A stretch of 64,000 nt of DNA from assembly GCA_002508705.1 (NCBI GenBank), contig DAYL01000019.1:29890-93889 (forward strand), written 5' to 3'. Every line of letters starts with the position of its first letter. The first letter of the stretch is position 1. Positions 1-10,632 of this stretch are shown piece after piece. Source of the stretch: Methanoculleus sp. UBA374 (lineage in GTDB: Archaea > Halobacteriota > Methanomicrobia > Methanomicrobiales > Methanoculleaceae). The position numbers were made by a program, and so were the translations under genes. The notes beneath the pieces are model-generated. The model saw only the letters and a program-made list of their open reading frames with translations, did no database searches and was not told where the DNA came from.

Positions 1-90
1 CCCAGAGGGAAGCCGTGTCAGCAACTTGATGCCAAAGATTACTCATTTTTTCGTGGGGATGTGTCAGAATACTCTGAATTATATAAATCT

Positions 91-177
91 TCAGCCGCTG
101 GACACTTTTGGGATGACTTCAACTGTACGCTCCTCGAGTGCCAGAGCGTTCCACAGAGCATTTGCATCTGGATCCAT
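91..177 (-). CDS. possible 28-residue micro-protein downstream of hcp
   Basis: An ATG at 177 (minus strand) opens a 28-codon frame ending at 91. A strong Shine-Dalgarno-like GGAGGTG lies about 8 bases upstream. The predicted peptide starts MDPDANALWNALALEER. It matches no family I know. It lies downstream of hcp on the same strand, beyond a T-run that may terminate hcp transcription. The good ribosome site is the only positive evidence; the frame could be a remnant of a longer gene or spurious. Confidence 0.25.
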   Translation of the reverse strand: MDPDANALWNALALEERTVEVIPKVSSG

Positions 178-278
178 CCGCGTGAACCACCTCCTCTTGC
201 GCAGGGGTCTTCCCGCTCCGCTCCTTCAACCCCGCGGGGATAAAGGCCCGCACCCGGGTTTCCTAAGTCCAGTTCTTC

Positions 279-286
279 AAAAAAAA
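279..286 (-). terminator. T-run terminator after hcp
   Basis: On the minus strand a run of eight T follows within 15 bases of the hcp stop. Short T-runs without a hairpin are typical archaeal terminators. Confidence 0.45.
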
Positions 287-292
287 GATTAC

Positions 293-1909
293 TCAGTTCC
301 CCGGCACCATCCCGGGAAGGTCTTCCTCGACCGTCGCAATCCCCCGGACCCCGAAGTTCTCGACGAGTACTTTCAGGATACCGGGCGAGACGAAGGCCGG
401 GAGACGGGGGCCGAGGGTGATGTCCCGAACCCCGAGTGAGAGGAGGGCAAGAAGGACGAGCACCGCCTTCTGCTCGTACCAGGCGATGTTGTAGGAGATC
501 GGGAGTTCGTTGATCCCGACGCCGAATGCTTCGGCGAGGGCCTTTGCGATGACCACCAGGGAGTAGCAGTCGTTGCACTGTCCGGCGTCGAGGACGCGGG
601 GGATGCCGCCGATATCCCCGAAACCGAGGCTGTTGTAACGGTACTTCGCGCACCCGGCGGTGAGGATGACCGTATCCGCGGGAAGGGCCTCTGCAAACCG
701 GGTGTAGTAGTCCCGCTCGCCGTGCCGTCCGTCGCAGCCCGCCATCACGACAAAACGCCGGACGGCGCCGGACTTCACCGCACCGACGACCGTATCGGCG
801 ATGGTGAGGACCGGGGCATGGGCGCACCCGGTGACCAGGTCTCCGCGGGAGAGGTCCTCCGGGGGGTTGCAGCGCTTCGCATGCTCGATCAGGGCCGAAA
901 AGTCCTTCTTCCCGTCCGGCGAGGCACCGATGTGGGTAAGCCCGGGATATCCGACGGGCCCGGTAGTGTAGACCCGGTCGCGGTAGGAGTCCTTCGGGGG
1001 CACGAGGCAGTTGGTGGTGACGAGGACCGGGCCGTTGAACCGCTCGAACTCTTCCCGCTGGAAGGGCCAGGAACCGCCGTAATTTCCGACGAGGTGGTTG
1101 TACTTCCGGAACTCCGGGTAGGCATGCGCCGGGAGCATCTCGCCGTGGGTGTAGATGTCCACCCCCGTCCCCACGGTCTGTTCGAGGAGGTCGGCGAGGT
1201 CTTTGAGGTCGTGGCCGGTAACCAGGATGCCCGGGCGCGTGCCCGCCGCGGTGCCGACCTTCGTGATCGCCGGCGTCCCGTAGACGGCGGTGTTCGCCGT
1301 ATCGAGGAGGGCGAGGACCTTCACGCCGATCTTACCGCATGCGAGCACGTAGCCGACCATCTCCTCCACAGTGTGGTCCTGCAGCGTGGCGGCGAGGCCC
1401 TTCTGCATAAAGGTCGTGACCTCTTCGTCATCGTAACCGAGGACGGCTGCATGGTGCGAGTAAGCGGCCACCCCTTTGAGCCCGTAGACGAGAAGCTCGC
1501 GGAGCGACTGCAGGTCCACGTTCACGGTCTCACGCGCGGCGGCGATCTCCTGCGCTTTTGCCGCAATCGCCGTCGGCGAACCTGGCGCCCAGGTGCAGGC
1601 GTCGGGTTCCCCACTCCCGGAGGGCGGGAGGGCGTCGCGGATACGGACCGCCTCCCGGACGGCATCCCGGAACCGTGCAGGGTCGAAGTTCACGTTGGTC
1701 AGGGTGGCGAAGAGACACTCCGCGATGAACCTCCCGGCTTCCGGATCGCCGCCGCCCTTCTCTGCCGCCGCAAGGTTCCGGACCGAGACCCCCTTGAGGA
1801 GGTAGATCAGGACGTCCTGGAGCCCGGCGGTCTCCCCGTCCTTGCCGCAGACACCACGGACGGTGCACCCGAGCCCTTTTGCTGTTTCTTCACACTGGTT
1901 GCAGAACAT
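293..1909 (-). CDS. hcp: hybrid cluster protein (hydroxylamine/NO reductase family)
   Basis: A 538-residue protein of the Hcp (prismane) family. These cytoplasmic Fe-S enzymes carry a cubane cluster plus a hybrid Fe-S-O cluster and reduce NO or hydroxylamine under nitrosative or oxidative stress. The N-terminal cluster ligands are visible as Cys3, Cys6, Cys15 and Cys21, and the later cluster-binding stretches ([29 protein letters not shown]) are present. Length is normal for the shorter class of Hcp. It is divergent from an HxlR-type regulator, and two palindromes stand directly upstream of its start, which suggests regulation by that neighbour. The ATG at 1909 puts the first Cys pair at the very N-terminus, as usual. 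Confidence 0.93.
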   Translation of the reverse strand: MFCNQCEETAKGLGCTVRGVCGKDGETAGLQDVLIYLLKGVSVRNLAAAEKGGGDPEAGRFIAECLFATLTNVNFDPARFRDAVREAVRIRDALPPSGSGEPDACTWAPGSPTAIAAKAQEIAAARETVNVDLQSLRELLVYGLKGVAAYSHHAAVLGYDDEEVTTFMQKGLAATLQDHTVEEMVGYVLACGKIGVKVLALLDTANTAVYGTPAITKVGTAAGTRPGILVTGHDLKDLADLLEQTVGTGVDIYTHGEMLPAHAYPEFRKYNHLVGNYGGSWPFQREEFERFNGPVLVTTNCLVPPKDSYRDRVYTTGPVGYPGLTHIGASPDGKKDFSALIEHAKRCNPPEDLSRGDLVTGCAHAPVLTIADTVVGAVKSGAVRRFVVMAGCDGRHGERDYYTRFAEALPADTVILTAGCAKYRYNSLGFGDIGGIPRVLDAGQCNDCYSLVVIAKALAEAFGVGINELPISYNIAWYEQKAVLVLLALLSLGVRDITLGPRLPAFVSPGILKVLVENFGVRGIATVEEDLPGMVPGN

Positions 1910-1925
1910 TCATGCTCACTCCAAA

Positions 1926-1958
1926 GTATCTTTTTGATACAAAGTATCTATGAGATAC
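1926..1958. promoter_or_regulatory. twin palindromic operators between hcp and the HxlR regulator
   Basis: Two perfect 15-bp palindromes of form GTATC-N5-GATAC lie at 1926-1940 and 1944-1958, with centres 18 bp apart. They sit 17 bp upstream of the hcp start and 37 bp upstream of the regulator start. A TATA-like GTATAAG follows at about 1964-1970 on the regulator side. Spacing near two helical turns suits two winged-helix dimers on one face. Inferred function: autoregulated control of both divergent genes. Confidence 0.75.
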
Positions 1959-1995
1959 CAACGTATAAGTAGGAGAAGGTTTCTCTCATTATACC

Positions 1996-2355
1996 ATGCA
2001 GGACGGCTGCACGGTCAATCAGACCGTCAAATACCTCGGGAAGAAGTGGATGCTCCTGATCATCCTTGAACTCTACAAAGGGGACGGCTACACCCGGCGG
2101 TTTACCGAGGTGAAGGAGCGACTCCCGGGTATCACGGCAAAGGTCCTTTCGGCCCGCTTGAAGGAGCTCGAAGAGGAGGGCCTCGTCGAGAAACGGATGG
2201 AGACCGGAACCGTCCCCGTCAGAAGCGAGTACACGCTCACCGAAAGCGGGCTTGAGATGGTCGAGGTAATCAAGGATATCAAGCGATGGGCCCTCCGGTG
2301 GAAGATCGAGAACCTCGCATGCGGGGCGCAGGACTGCCGGAACTGTGTGTTGTGA
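1996..2355 (+). CDS. HxlR-family winged-helix transcriptional regulator, cysteine-bearing
   Basis: A 119-residue HxlR/MarR-like DNA-binding protein. The family core is visible: an N-terminal Cys5 before the KWMLLIILEL helix, then the recognition region (GITAKVLSARLKELEEEGLV) and the wing around RSEYTLTESG. An N-terminal Cys is the redox-sensing residue in YodB/HypR-type members. Three more Cys sit at the C-terminus (109, 114, 117; CGAQDCRNC), a possible metal or Fe-S site. Divergent from hcp with twin palindromes between, so it is the likely regulator of hcp and of itself. The sensed signal (NO, oxidants, quinones) is inference. Confidence 0.85.
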   Translation: MQDGCTVNQTVKYLGKKWMLLIILELYKGDGYTRRFTEVKERLPGITAKVLSARLKELEEEGLVEKRMETGTVPVRSEYTLTESGLEMVEVIKDIKRWALRWKIENLACGAQDCRNCVL

Positions 2356-2714
2356 ATTCCGTTCCGTGGGCACCGCTGGGTGCAAAGAAACAGAGTTCGA
2401 GAAAGACGCGAAATATTTTTCGAGTAACGACGTTCCGAAGGGCGACGGTTCGTTAGAATCAGAGCGCGAGCACCGGAGGTGTGAAGAAACGGAGTTTGCG
2501 GTCTTGCATGGATATGGGGGGAACAGCACGTTCGGCCTCCGGGAGATGCATACGGGCTGAAGAGGGCAGTCCTCTCCGTCATTTGAAGGTTTTCCCCCGC
2601 TCAATCATCCATCCGCCTCCGGAGGGACTCCGGCCGGACCCGGCGGAGCAGACTGCAGAAACCAACATCAGGGGAGGCGCAAACCTCATCACCGCCTACG
2701 CCAATCATTCTACG
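2356..2714. other. gene-free stretch before the MNT gene
   Basis: About 360 bases with no convincing gene. An AT-rich patch (AAATATTTTT, about 2411-2420) lies in it. A short hairpin, CACCGGAGGTG, near 2470 resembles the small hairpins repeated at 16.5-16.7 kb. The frame of the following gene stays open through much of it, but its family homology begins only at the ATG at 2715. Confidence 0.4.
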
Positions 2715-3197
2715 ATGAGACCAAGAGACCTCTCTTTTAAGGAGAAGCAGCGGCTCTCCAATCTACTCGCCGGGCTGCTCTTAGAGAGAGAGGAGATTCT
2801 CTTTGCCTACCTGTATGGGTCATTGCTCCACGGTACATTCCGCGACATCGATATCGGCGTCTTCCTGCGGGACGAAAGCAGCGGAGCAGCCGTTTCTCTC
2901 AGGTACGAAACGGCGCTCGAGCAGGAACTGGAAAACAGTACGGGGGTGCCCATCGACGTCAGGGTCCTGAACGTTGCGCCTCTGCCGTTCGCCTACTCGG
3001 TCCTGCAGACCGGGGAAGTGCTCGTTTCTCGCGACGAACAGGCACGCTGCGATTTCGTCTGCAGGATATATGCCTATTTATTACCACGATTTTGCCTACT
3101 ACCGAAAGCGTTACCGGAGGGAAGCACTTGGTCTCCTACGAGGACGAGAAAGTCACCGCACTCTCGTCGGAGCTGGTGCAGGCGTGCGGGCGTCTGA
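2715..3197 (+). pseudogene. MNT-type nucleotidyltransferase (antitoxin), frameshifted near the C-terminus
   Basis: From ATG 2715 this is a minimal nucleotidyltransferase. YGSLLHGTFRDIDIGVFL is the GS-x-D-x-D active site, and IDVRVLN supplies the third Asp. MNT proteins pair with HepT toxins and inactivate them by AMPylation (type VII toxin-antitoxin). The family C-terminus (YYHDFAYYRKRYRREAL) lies in the next reading frame from about 3074. In the present frame the protein ends in a low-complexity tail, so a one-base frameshift is likely near 3072-3078. The HepT gene follows directly. A sequencing error cannot be excluded, but the partner gene is damaged too. Confidence 0.7.
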
Positions 3198-3556
3198 AGG
3201 ACCTCGGCCGTATGCCGAAAGAGGTCGTTGTTAGAGACCCTCACCTGGTCGCCAGCGCAAAGTATCACCTCATCATCGGCATCGAGGCCGCCATCGATCT
3301 CGCCAACCACCTGATTGCAAGAAATCGATGGAGAGCGCCGGAGGACTATGCAGATACATTCCGCATCATGGAGGAGCGTGGTATTGTTGACGCAGAGTTT
3401 GCAGAGCGCCTTCAAAGGATGGCACGGTTCAGAAACCGCCTGATCCATATTTACTGGGATATCAACGACGAAACCATCTAAAATCTCCTCCAGGAAGATG
3501 TTTGCGACATTGAGGAGTTTCTTGATGAGTATCTCCGTTTTCTTCGAACTGCGTGA
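3128..3556 (+). pseudogene. HepT-like toxin (DUF86), truncated by an in-frame TAA
   Basis: A HepT/DUF86 helical RNase. The catalytic R-x4-H-x-Y motif is intact (RNRLIHIY). A TTG at 3128 fits the family N-terminus (VSYEDEKVTALSSEL). The frame stops with TAA at 3479-3481, right after WDINDETI. The same frame then continues for 24 more family-like codons (NLLQEDVCDIEEFLDEYLRF and onward) to TGA at 3554-3556. A Tyr codon mutated to TAA is the simplest explanation. The truncated protein might keep its active site. With the frameshifted MNT upstream, the pair looks like a decaying toxin-antitoxin module. Confidence 0.75.
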
Positions 3557-3637
3557 GGGAGTGACGGTCGCATACTCTTATCCGCTCTCGATCTTCTCTC
3601 ACCATGACCACCGCAGAACCCAGTAGGTCTACAATAG

Positions 3638-3871
3638 ACTGGTCAGAACCTGCTCTGGAATCTGGAACAGTGGAGGAAGTTCGTGGCCATCCGGTCCCGG
3701 ATCGAGGATGTCTTCAAGGTGGCCAAAGAAGCGTTCTCGTTATGGAAATTACATCGATATTCATGACTCTCAGTCGCAAAGGTCGTCGCTGTGGATTTAC
3801 TTCTGCTAGAGACGACAATAGCGGCGGGATTTGACGAAAAGAAGAAGGTACAGAGGGTCGCGGAGTGGTGA
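3638..3871 (+). pseudogene. C-terminal remnant of a transposase
   Basis: This frame reads QNLLWNLEQWRKFVAIRSR, IEDVFKVAKEAFSLWKLHRYS, then a TGA, then LSVAKVVAVDLLLL and AAGFDEKKKVQRVAEW to a stop at 3871. It resembles the extreme C-terminus of methanogen IS-element transposases (the DDE helix containing the catalytic Glu, R-x-R-I-E-D-V-F). Only the last quarter or so is left, with one internal stop. No terminal inverted repeats were found. The assignment rests on recall of the family. Confidence 0.55.
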
Positions 3872-4104
3872 GACGGGGAGGGGGCTAATCTTAAAAGGAT
3901 CCGGCGAGCGAGGATCCGCACGAATAAAACACTCCGACACATGTTTATGTGAATATGAGTCGCATCTGTTGCTTTGTTGTGAACGCGGCTTTTTCTGAGT
4001 TTCATCACGTAAGGGAGGGAGCAGGGCACGGCAGGGAGAAATTTGAGAAGATCAGGCCCTTTGAGCGACGGTTATCTCGCTCCTACCAGATTTAAAGTTG
4101 ACAT

Positions 4105-4380
4105 CTATTTTGTTTTCATAGCGAGATACGCATAGTATGGAGGGCCCCATTTCAGTTTGCCTTCACCATCGGCCCGGATATTTTCGCATTCCTTATACTT
4201 TTTAAAGCGTTTTATGAGATACTGCTCCATCAAGCACACTCTCTCTTTAGATTGCGTTCGATACAGGACGATCATGCGGTCGTAGTCATTCAACAAATAA
4301 TCATCACCTTCTGCTCGGTGATTATAGTCAGTTGTAATCCCGATCTTAAACTTTGAAGCAGCCTTTCTCTGCTCATTCAT
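4105..4380 (-). CDS. small protein, GIY-YIG-like in part
   Basis: A 91-residue predicted protein. FKIGITTDYNHRA, then MIVLYRTQSKERVC and LMEQYLIKRFKKY, resembles the second half of a GIY-YIG fold: the Arg after the second strand and a Glu in the long helix. The first GIY strand is missing or very divergent, so nuclease activity is uncertain. Base composition is more AT-rich than the neighbours, which suggests acquired DNA. It lies 20 bp downstream of another small unknown gene on the same strand, next to a transposase remnant. Confidence 0.6.
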   Translation of the reverse strand: MNEQRKAASKFKIGITTDYNHRAEGDDYLLNDYDRMIVLYRTQSKERVCLMEQYLIKRFKKYKECENIRADGEGKLKWGPPYYAYLAMKTK

Positions 4381-4400
4381 GATTAAAGTAATTTTGAGGA

Positions 4401-4721
4401 TTAGAGGTCCAGCAGGAGGTCTGCGTCCGGATCAGCTGACAGTAGGGTGACGTTTGTGATTTTGTGGTAGAACCTCTGAGGGTAATAGTAGGTTGTTTTC
4501 CCGCTCCGGCTTTTTTGTGCGAAAGGTTTGAGGATATCCTCCGTCTCATACTCAAGCGAGTACGCCACCCCGGTTTTGAGGACAGGCCCCTCCTTCACCC
4601 GGAACATGACCCTCCTGAAGCCCTCCGTCGAATGGTCACAGTCCGAGTAGTCTGAGGCGAAAACAAGCCCGTCTTTCCGGATCCTGTCGATCACAATCCT
4701 GGTTCGTAGCACGTTCTTCAC
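4401..4721 (-). CDS. hypothetical protein, 106 residues
   Basis: A GTG at 4721 preceded by AGGTGAAG gives a 106-residue protein with alternating basic and aromatic beta-like segments (TYYYPQRFYHKITNV) and an acidic tail (DPDADLLLDL). I do not recognise a family. It precedes the GIY-YIG-like gene by 20 bp, and the two may be co-transcribed. Confidence 0.55.
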   Translation of the reverse strand: MKNVLRTRIVIDRIRKDGLVFASDYSDCDHSTEGFRRVMFRVKEGPVLKTGVAYSLEYETEDILKPFAQKSRSGKTTYYYPQRFYHKITNVTLLSADPDADLLLDL

Positions 4722-4802
4722 CTATTTTGATTGGTGTCACCCCCGTCAGGTATTAAGATGCGCCGTGTGGGGTGAAAGTGCTTCCGACGAAAGGGCCCCG
4801 CT

Positions 4803-5891
4803 CTAGATAACCCCCATCTCCGACAACCTCGTCGGCAGGTACTCCTTCGTCACAAAATCGAGCCCTCGGCTCGCGAACGCCTGCTGTTCCGACTTCATCT
4901 GCATATCGAGCTGCAGGTTGATCTGGTTATGCCAGTACTCGGTTGCAAACCGCGGATCGGTCAACTCTGCCTTCAATGCGTTGACGTCCTGCTCGGTGAG
5001 GTGGTCGGAGGGGAGATTGTAGTCCGAGATGTCGGAAGGCTGCACCCCGACGAACTGCGCCTGGGGGGTCGCCAGGAGTTCCGACATATGGGCGCTCTTG
5101 ATCGAGCCGTAGGCGACGCTCGCGTAGATCCGGTAGGACCAGGGGTCGCCGTCGGTGAAGACCACGACCGGAAGGTTGAGCGACTCGTTGAGCCGTCGTA
5201 AGACCCGGCGCGTCGAGCGCGCCGGCTGCCCCTTGAGATGTACCAGGATCGCCCCGTACTCCTCGTCGAACCCGTTCTCCATCAGACGGGCGTACATACC
5301 GCCGGTCTCGATGGCGATGACGAACTTCGCGTCGTGGTCGATGAAGTCGAGGTTGTCGACGTTGTTCGGGATGGGGTAGCCCGCCTCCCCGACGTCTTCC
5401 TGACAATGCATCTCCTTCACGCCCCGCCGGGTGGTCTCGCGGATTCGCAGGGGCCCGAAGATCGAGGCGCCGTCCTCCTCCGGCCGGAGGTGGAACGCCT
5501 CGCGCTGCACCTCGGTGATGATCTCCAGGTCCTCGATCAAGAGGTTGCTCTCGTCCTGGGCGGCGAACTTCGCCTTCTTCCAGCCTTCGGAGATGTAATA
5601 GAGTTCTCTCAAGGTCGACGACCGGTTCTCCACGAGTTGCTTCTTTAAAAACCAGATGACGTAGGCCATCTTCAGAAGGTGGACCGCGCTCTTCTCGGTC
5701 GTCGCCGCCCGGGTGCTCTCTTTCTCGCCGTACTTCCAGACCTCGCTTACGTCGTCGTACGCGATATTCCGCTTCGTCCGCGTCGGCAGCCGGATGTAGG
5801 GCACGATACCGTCCCGCATCTGGTCATACCACCCCCGGGCGATCTTCATCAGCCGCTCCTTTGCCAGCGCATCCATCTCATCCTTAGACAT
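4803..5891 (-). CDS. top6A: DNA topoisomerase VI subunit A
   Basis: A 362-residue Spo11-type catalytic subunit of the type IIB topoisomerase, which cuts both strands and relaxes or decatenates DNA. The winged-helix active site is [13 protein letters not shown], where the second Tyr (about residue 99) aligns with the Spo11 catalytic Tyr. The Toprim domain shows the acidic [11 protein letters not shown]lu and VFTDGDPW (D-x-D) for Mg2+. Length is normal. Its start overlaps the end of top6B by 8 bp, as expected for translationally coupled A2B2 subunits. It is the last gene of the leftward hisS-top6B-top6A operon. Confidence 0.96.
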   Translation of the reverse strand: MSKDEMDALAKERLMKIARGWYDQMRDGIVPYIRLPTRTKRNIAYDDVSEVWKYGEKESTRAATTEKSAVHLLKMAYVIWFLKKQLVENRSSTLRELYYISEGWKKAKFAAQDESNLLIEDLEIITEVQREAFHLRPEEDGASIFGPLRIRETTRRGVKEMHCQEDVGEAGYPIPNNVDNLDFIDHDAKFVIAIETGGMYARLMENGFDEEYGAILVHLKGQPARSTRRVLRRLNESLNLPVVVFTDGDPWSYRIYASVAYGSIKSAHMSELLATPQAQFVGVQPSDISDYNLPSDHLTEQDVNALKAELTDPRFATEYWHNQINLQLDMQMKSEQQAFASRGLDFVTKEYLPTRLSEMGVI

Positions 5892-7686
5892 CGAGATCCA
5901 CCACCACTTTCATGCCGTCCTCCACGCCGCGGAGGTCAAGCGTTCCGTCGCCCGCTCCCGTGTAGGCGACCTGCCAGGCGGCGCCGGAGCCGAGCGTGCA
6001 CCGCCAGACCTTGTTGTACTCCCCGTCCATCTCATCCACGAAGTCGGGCCGGGGCTCCGCGTCCGCGGCCGCATCACGGGAGAGGTTGTAGAGGACGATG
6101 GTCACCTCCTTTGCCGTGTAGTTGTTCACGTCGATACGGACCCGTCCGTCGTTCGTCCTCTTCTTGGCGACGACCTTGCGCATGATCTTCCCTTCAATCG
6201 GGGAGGTGTCCACAAGGGGGAGTTCCACGATCTCGCTCACCTTCGCAGCGATCTCGGGGATGATCGAGCAGATTGCCCGGGCGCGGTCGTCCTGCAGTTT
6301 CTTCCTCTCCCGCCGGGAGAGGTACATCTTGAGTTCCCGGCCGAGTTCCTGGAGGACGAGGACTATCTCCCGCTCGATCTCCGGGATGGACGCGACCGCG
6401 TCCTTGCTCTCGCTTGTGAAGGGGACGTTCGTGGACGCCACGTGGACCATGACGAGCACCGGGCCCATGGGAAGCCCCTGCTGCGAGAGGCCGTAGTTCT
6501 TCCAGTTCACCTGCGAGATGCAGTCCGTGATCGCGCAGGCGCCCTGCTGGTAGAGGAGCGGGACGCGGTTTGCAAACCGGAAGATCAGGGCGTTTCCCTC
6601 GGGAGGGATCTTGCCGCCGTAGCCGATAGCCGCCTCGATGATGAACGAGTGCCCGCCGTAGACCGCGCTCGGGCGGGTACGGGCCTTGATGAAGTCAAGC
6701 TGGATCTCCTTCTCAAGCCCCTTGCAGATCAGGTCCTCCCCGATGGGGGAGAGACACTGCTGCGCCAGCGGCGCCGGGACCCTCACGCTCTGCATGGCAT
6801 CGAGGAGGTTCTTCAACTCGTCGGCATCGAGTTTGCTCACCTTTCGGGAAGGCTTGAGCCCGGCAAGGGCGATCATCTCGTCTGCGGTCTTCTTTCCTAC
6901 CCGGGAGAAACTGCTGATCAGGAACTCCTCGACGGTCCCGGTGCTCGCGGCCGCGATCCGTTTCAACGCCCCGAACTCGATCCCGTGAGGGTGCGGGAGG
7001 ACGGGCTTCGGGCACGGCGGGACCTCGCTCGTCACCCGCTCGAACGTCATCACCTCACCGTCGATATCGGCCGTGATCCGGGCGTGGGGGTTGACGATCG
7101 CGGTGAGACGAAGGTAGTCGACCAGCCGCTTCTTTGCGGTAAGGGTGCTCTTAAACTGGATCTCGATCCGTGTCCCGTGCGTCCGGTCCCAGTCAATCTC
7201 TTCGTGGCTGACGATTTCGGGCTCGTTGGTCTCGGTCCGGATCATCAGTTCGAACCGGTGGGCCGATGTCTTCGCCCCCGTTCGTGAGGTGACCCGCGCC
7301 GGGGTGCCGGTGGTGAGCTGCGCATACAGCACCGCCGCCGATATCCCGATACCCTGCTGACCCCGGCTCTGCCGGATCTGGTGGAACCGCGACCCGTAGA
7401 GGAGTTTTCCATAGACCAGCGGAACGTTCTCCGGCACGATCCCGGGGCCGTTGTCTTCGACGGTTATCCGGTAAACCTCGGTATCGATTCTCCTCACGCC
7501 GACAAAGATGTCGGGGAGCACCTCCACCTCCTCGCAGGCGTCAAGGGCGTTGTCCACCGCCTCCTTGACGGTGGTGATGATGCCGCGCGTCGGGGAGTCG
7601 AAACCGAGCAGGTGCTTGTTCTTCTCGAAGAACTCCGCGACGCTGATGCTCCGCTGTTGTTTGGCGAGGTCCTCAGCAAGCACCAT
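5884..7686 (-). CDS. top6B: DNA topoisomerase VI subunit B
   Basis: A 600-residue GHKL-ATPase subunit of topoisomerase VI. The ATP site is seen in [13 protein letters not shown] (N-box), [11 protein letters not shown] and [17 protein letters not shown] helix-two-turn-helix segment follows ([19 protein letters not shown]), then the transducer domain with the switch Lys region around [13 protein letters not shown]. The C-terminal region (about residue 500 on) looks like a beta-rich Ig-like extension. The start overlaps hisS by 14 bp and the end overlaps top6A by 8 bp. Confidence 0.96.
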   Translation of the reverse strand: MVLAEDLAKQQRSISVAEFFEKNKHLLGFDSPTRGIITTVKEAVDNALDACEEVEVLPDIFVGVRRIDTEVYRITVEDNGPGIVPENVPLVYGKLLYGSRFHQIRQSRGQQGIGISAAVLYAQLTTGTPARVTSRTGAKTSAHRFELMIRTETNEPEIVSHEEIDWDRTHGTRIEIQFKSTLTAKKRLVDYLRLTAIVNPHARITADIDGEVMTFERVTSEVPPCPKPVLPHPHGIEFGALKRIAAASTGTVEEFLISSFSRVGKKTADEMIALAGLKPSRKVSKLDADELKNLLDAMQSVRVPAPLAQQCLSPIGEDLICKGLEKEIQLDFIKARTRPSAVYGGHSFIIEAAIGYGGKIPPEGNALIFRFANRVPLLYQQGACAITDCISQVNWKNYGLSQQGLPMGPVLVMVHVASTNVPFTSESKDAVASIPEIEREIVLVLQELGRELKMYLSRRERKKLQDDRARAICSIIPEIAAKVSEIVELPLVDTSPIEGKIMRKVVAKKRTNDGRVRIDVNNYTAKEVTIVLYNLSRDAAADAEPRPDFVDEMDGEYNKVWRCTLGSGAAWQVAYTGAGDGTLDLRGVEDGMKVVVDLDV

Positions 7687-8905
7687 ACCGTGCTACCTCA
7701 GCGATGGCGTCCTCAAGGCTCCTCTCCTGCTGCTCGCCGGAGCGGAGGTCCTTCAGGGTAACCGTACCCGCTTCGACCTCGCGCTGTCCGAGAATCACGA
7801 CATAGTCCGCTGTCTTTGCGGCGTGCGCGACCTGGGCGCCAATTCCCCGCTGCATCAGGTCCGTCTCGGCCCGGACCCCCGCTTCCCGAAAGGCCCGGGC
7901 GACCTCGAGCGCCCGCGGCCGTGCTTCGGGCGTGCAGACGACGCCGACGACGGGCTCGTGCGCGAGGGGAAAGTCTCCGACCGAGACCATGACCCGGTCG
8001 AACCCGATGGCGAACCCCGCGGATGCGACGTCGTCGCCGCCGAAGAGGTGGGCGAGCCGGTAGGTCCCGCCGCCGAGGATCTGGTTTTCAGCGCCGAGGT
8101 TATTGGCGAATCCCTCAAAGACCATCCCTGTGTAGTAATCGAGCCCGCGTGCAATCCCGAAATCGGGCCGGTAGTCGATGCCCTGGGAGTCAAGGAGCGC
8201 GAAGGTCTCCTCGATCCGCGCGCGCTCCGGGATGTCGCCCACGATCTCAAAGACTTCCGCGACGGTGCGGCACTCCGAAAGGGCGGCGAGAGGTTCGGCA
8301 AGGCGGGTAAGACCCCGCCCGACGAGCGCTGCTTCGAGCCCTTCCCGGTCGTGTTTGTCGAGACAGGCCATGATCGCCCGCTGGTCGCCGGGCGAGAGGT
8401 CGGAGAGGAGATGCTTCATCGGCGCGAGGTGGCCGACATGGAGTTCGAAAGTGACTCCGCTCGATCGGAGCGCCTCGTCGGCGAGCATGATCACCTCGGC
8501 GTCGGCGCTTGCCGTGTCCGCGCCGATGAGCTCGACGCCGAACTGCCAGAACTGCCGGTAACGGCCTTTCTGGGGACGCTCATAGCGGAAACAGTCGGCG
8601 AAATAGCACCAGCGGATCGGTTTCGGGAGGACCTTGCCCTCGTTGACGTACATCCGGAGGACCGCCGCCGTCACCTCCGGCCGGAGCGTCATCTTCCGGC
8701 CGCTCTTGTCCTCGAAGACGTACATCTCCTGCATGATCCCTTCGCCGGATTTCATCGTGAAGAGTTCGAGGTGCTCGAAGTCAGGGGTGCTGACCTCCCG
8801 GTATCCCCATCTTCGGGCCGCGTCGCGCATCCGCCGTTCGATCAGCCGCCGCCGTTCCATCTCGTCGGGTAAAAAGTCCCGTGTTCCCCGTGGTTTCTGA
8901 AGCAT
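7673..8905 (-). CDS. hisS: histidyl-tRNA synthetase
   Basis: A 410-residue class II synthetase charging tRNA-His. The ATG at 8905 was chosen because LQKPRGTRDFLPDEM is the standard HisRS N-terminus; the frame extends upstream but into the next gene. Motif 2 (CFRYERPQKGRYRQFWQFG), the histidine-specific GLDYYTG region and motif 3 (GFAIGFDRVM) are present, followed by the anticodon-binding domain. It sits between a small membrane protein gene and top6B in one leftward transcription unit. Confidence 0.95.
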   Translation of the reverse strand: MLQKPRGTRDFLPDEMERRRLIERRMRDAARRWGYREVSTPDFEHLELFTMKSGEGIMQEMYVFEDKSGRKMTLRPEVTAAVLRMYVNEGKVLPKPIRWCYFADCFRYERPQKGRYRQFWQFGVELIGADTASADAEVIMLADEALRSSGVTFELHVGHLAPMKHLLSDLSPGDQRAIMACLDKHDREGLEAALVGRGLTRLAEPLAALSECRTVAEVFEIVGDIPERARIEETFALLDSQGIDYRPDFGIARGLDYYTGMVFEGFANNLGAENQILGGGTYRLAHLFGGDDVASAGFAIGFDRVMVSVGDFPLAHEPVVGVVCTPEARPRALEVARAFREAGVRAETDLMQRGIGAQVAHAAKTADYVVILGQREVEAGTVTLKDLRSGEQQERSLEDAIAEVARYGAC

Positions 8906-8921
8906 TCGGTAGTCTCCTGAA

Positions 8922-9254
8922 CTAAAGTCTCTTGCCTGAACCCTTATCTTTTGTGCGCTTCGCCCTGCCGAAGAATCGCTCGGCGGCGCCCTCGCCGTGC
9001 CATACGTTCTCCCGATCGACCCGGCCCTGGAGGTAGAGGGCCAGAAGGACCAGGCCGAGGCCGAAGAATTCCCACGCTTCGGCAAACGCGGTGACGAAGA
9101 AGCCGAACAGGGCGAGTGCCGTGCAGGGCACCCCGACATAGGCCGCCTTCCGGTATCCGGGAAGACCGGTACGGAAGAATATCCGCAGGTCGCGGAGCCA
9201 CAGGAAAACGGTGACGGCAACGCCGAACCCTGCGACATAGGCGAGGTATGACAT
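8922..9254 (-). CDS. small membrane protein, 110 residues
   Basis: It has three predicted membrane segments: YVAGFGVAVTVFLWL, VGVPCTALALFGFFVTAF and FFGLGLVLLALYLQ. A basic, soluble C-terminal tail follows (FFGRAKRTKDKGSGKRL). I do not recognise a functional family. It starts the leftward operon and ends 16 bp before hisS, so it shares expression with hisS and top6BA, without an obvious functional link. Confidence 0.7.
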   Translation of the reverse strand: MSYLAYVAGFGVAVTVFLWLRDLRIFFRTGLPGYRKAAYVGVPCTALALFGFFVTAFAEAWEFFGLGLVLLALYLQGRVDRENVWHGEGAAERFFGRAKRTKDKGSGKRL

Positions 9255-9301
9255 GAGATGAAGTAATATTATACTTCCACCCCTATTTTTGTTATCGAAC
9301 T

Positions 9302-10596
<1,295 letters not shown>

Positions 10597-10632
10597 TGGG
10601 GACGACCGTCACAGGGTACATTCAGGTGGACT

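Larger units (their letters stand above)
34..295. repeat. 12-bp direct repeat flanking a 250-bp segment
   Basis: The 12-mer AAAGATTACTCA occurs at 34-45 and again at 284-295, where it includes the hcp stop codon. The segment between holds a T-run on the minus strand and one tiny reading frame. It could be a duplicated gene end or chance. No larger homology between the flanks was seen. Confidence 0.35.

Noticed and set aside
3604..3834. 76-codon frame starting MTTAEPSRST
   Set aside because: The transposase-like reading lies in a different frame of the same DNA, which explains this segment better.
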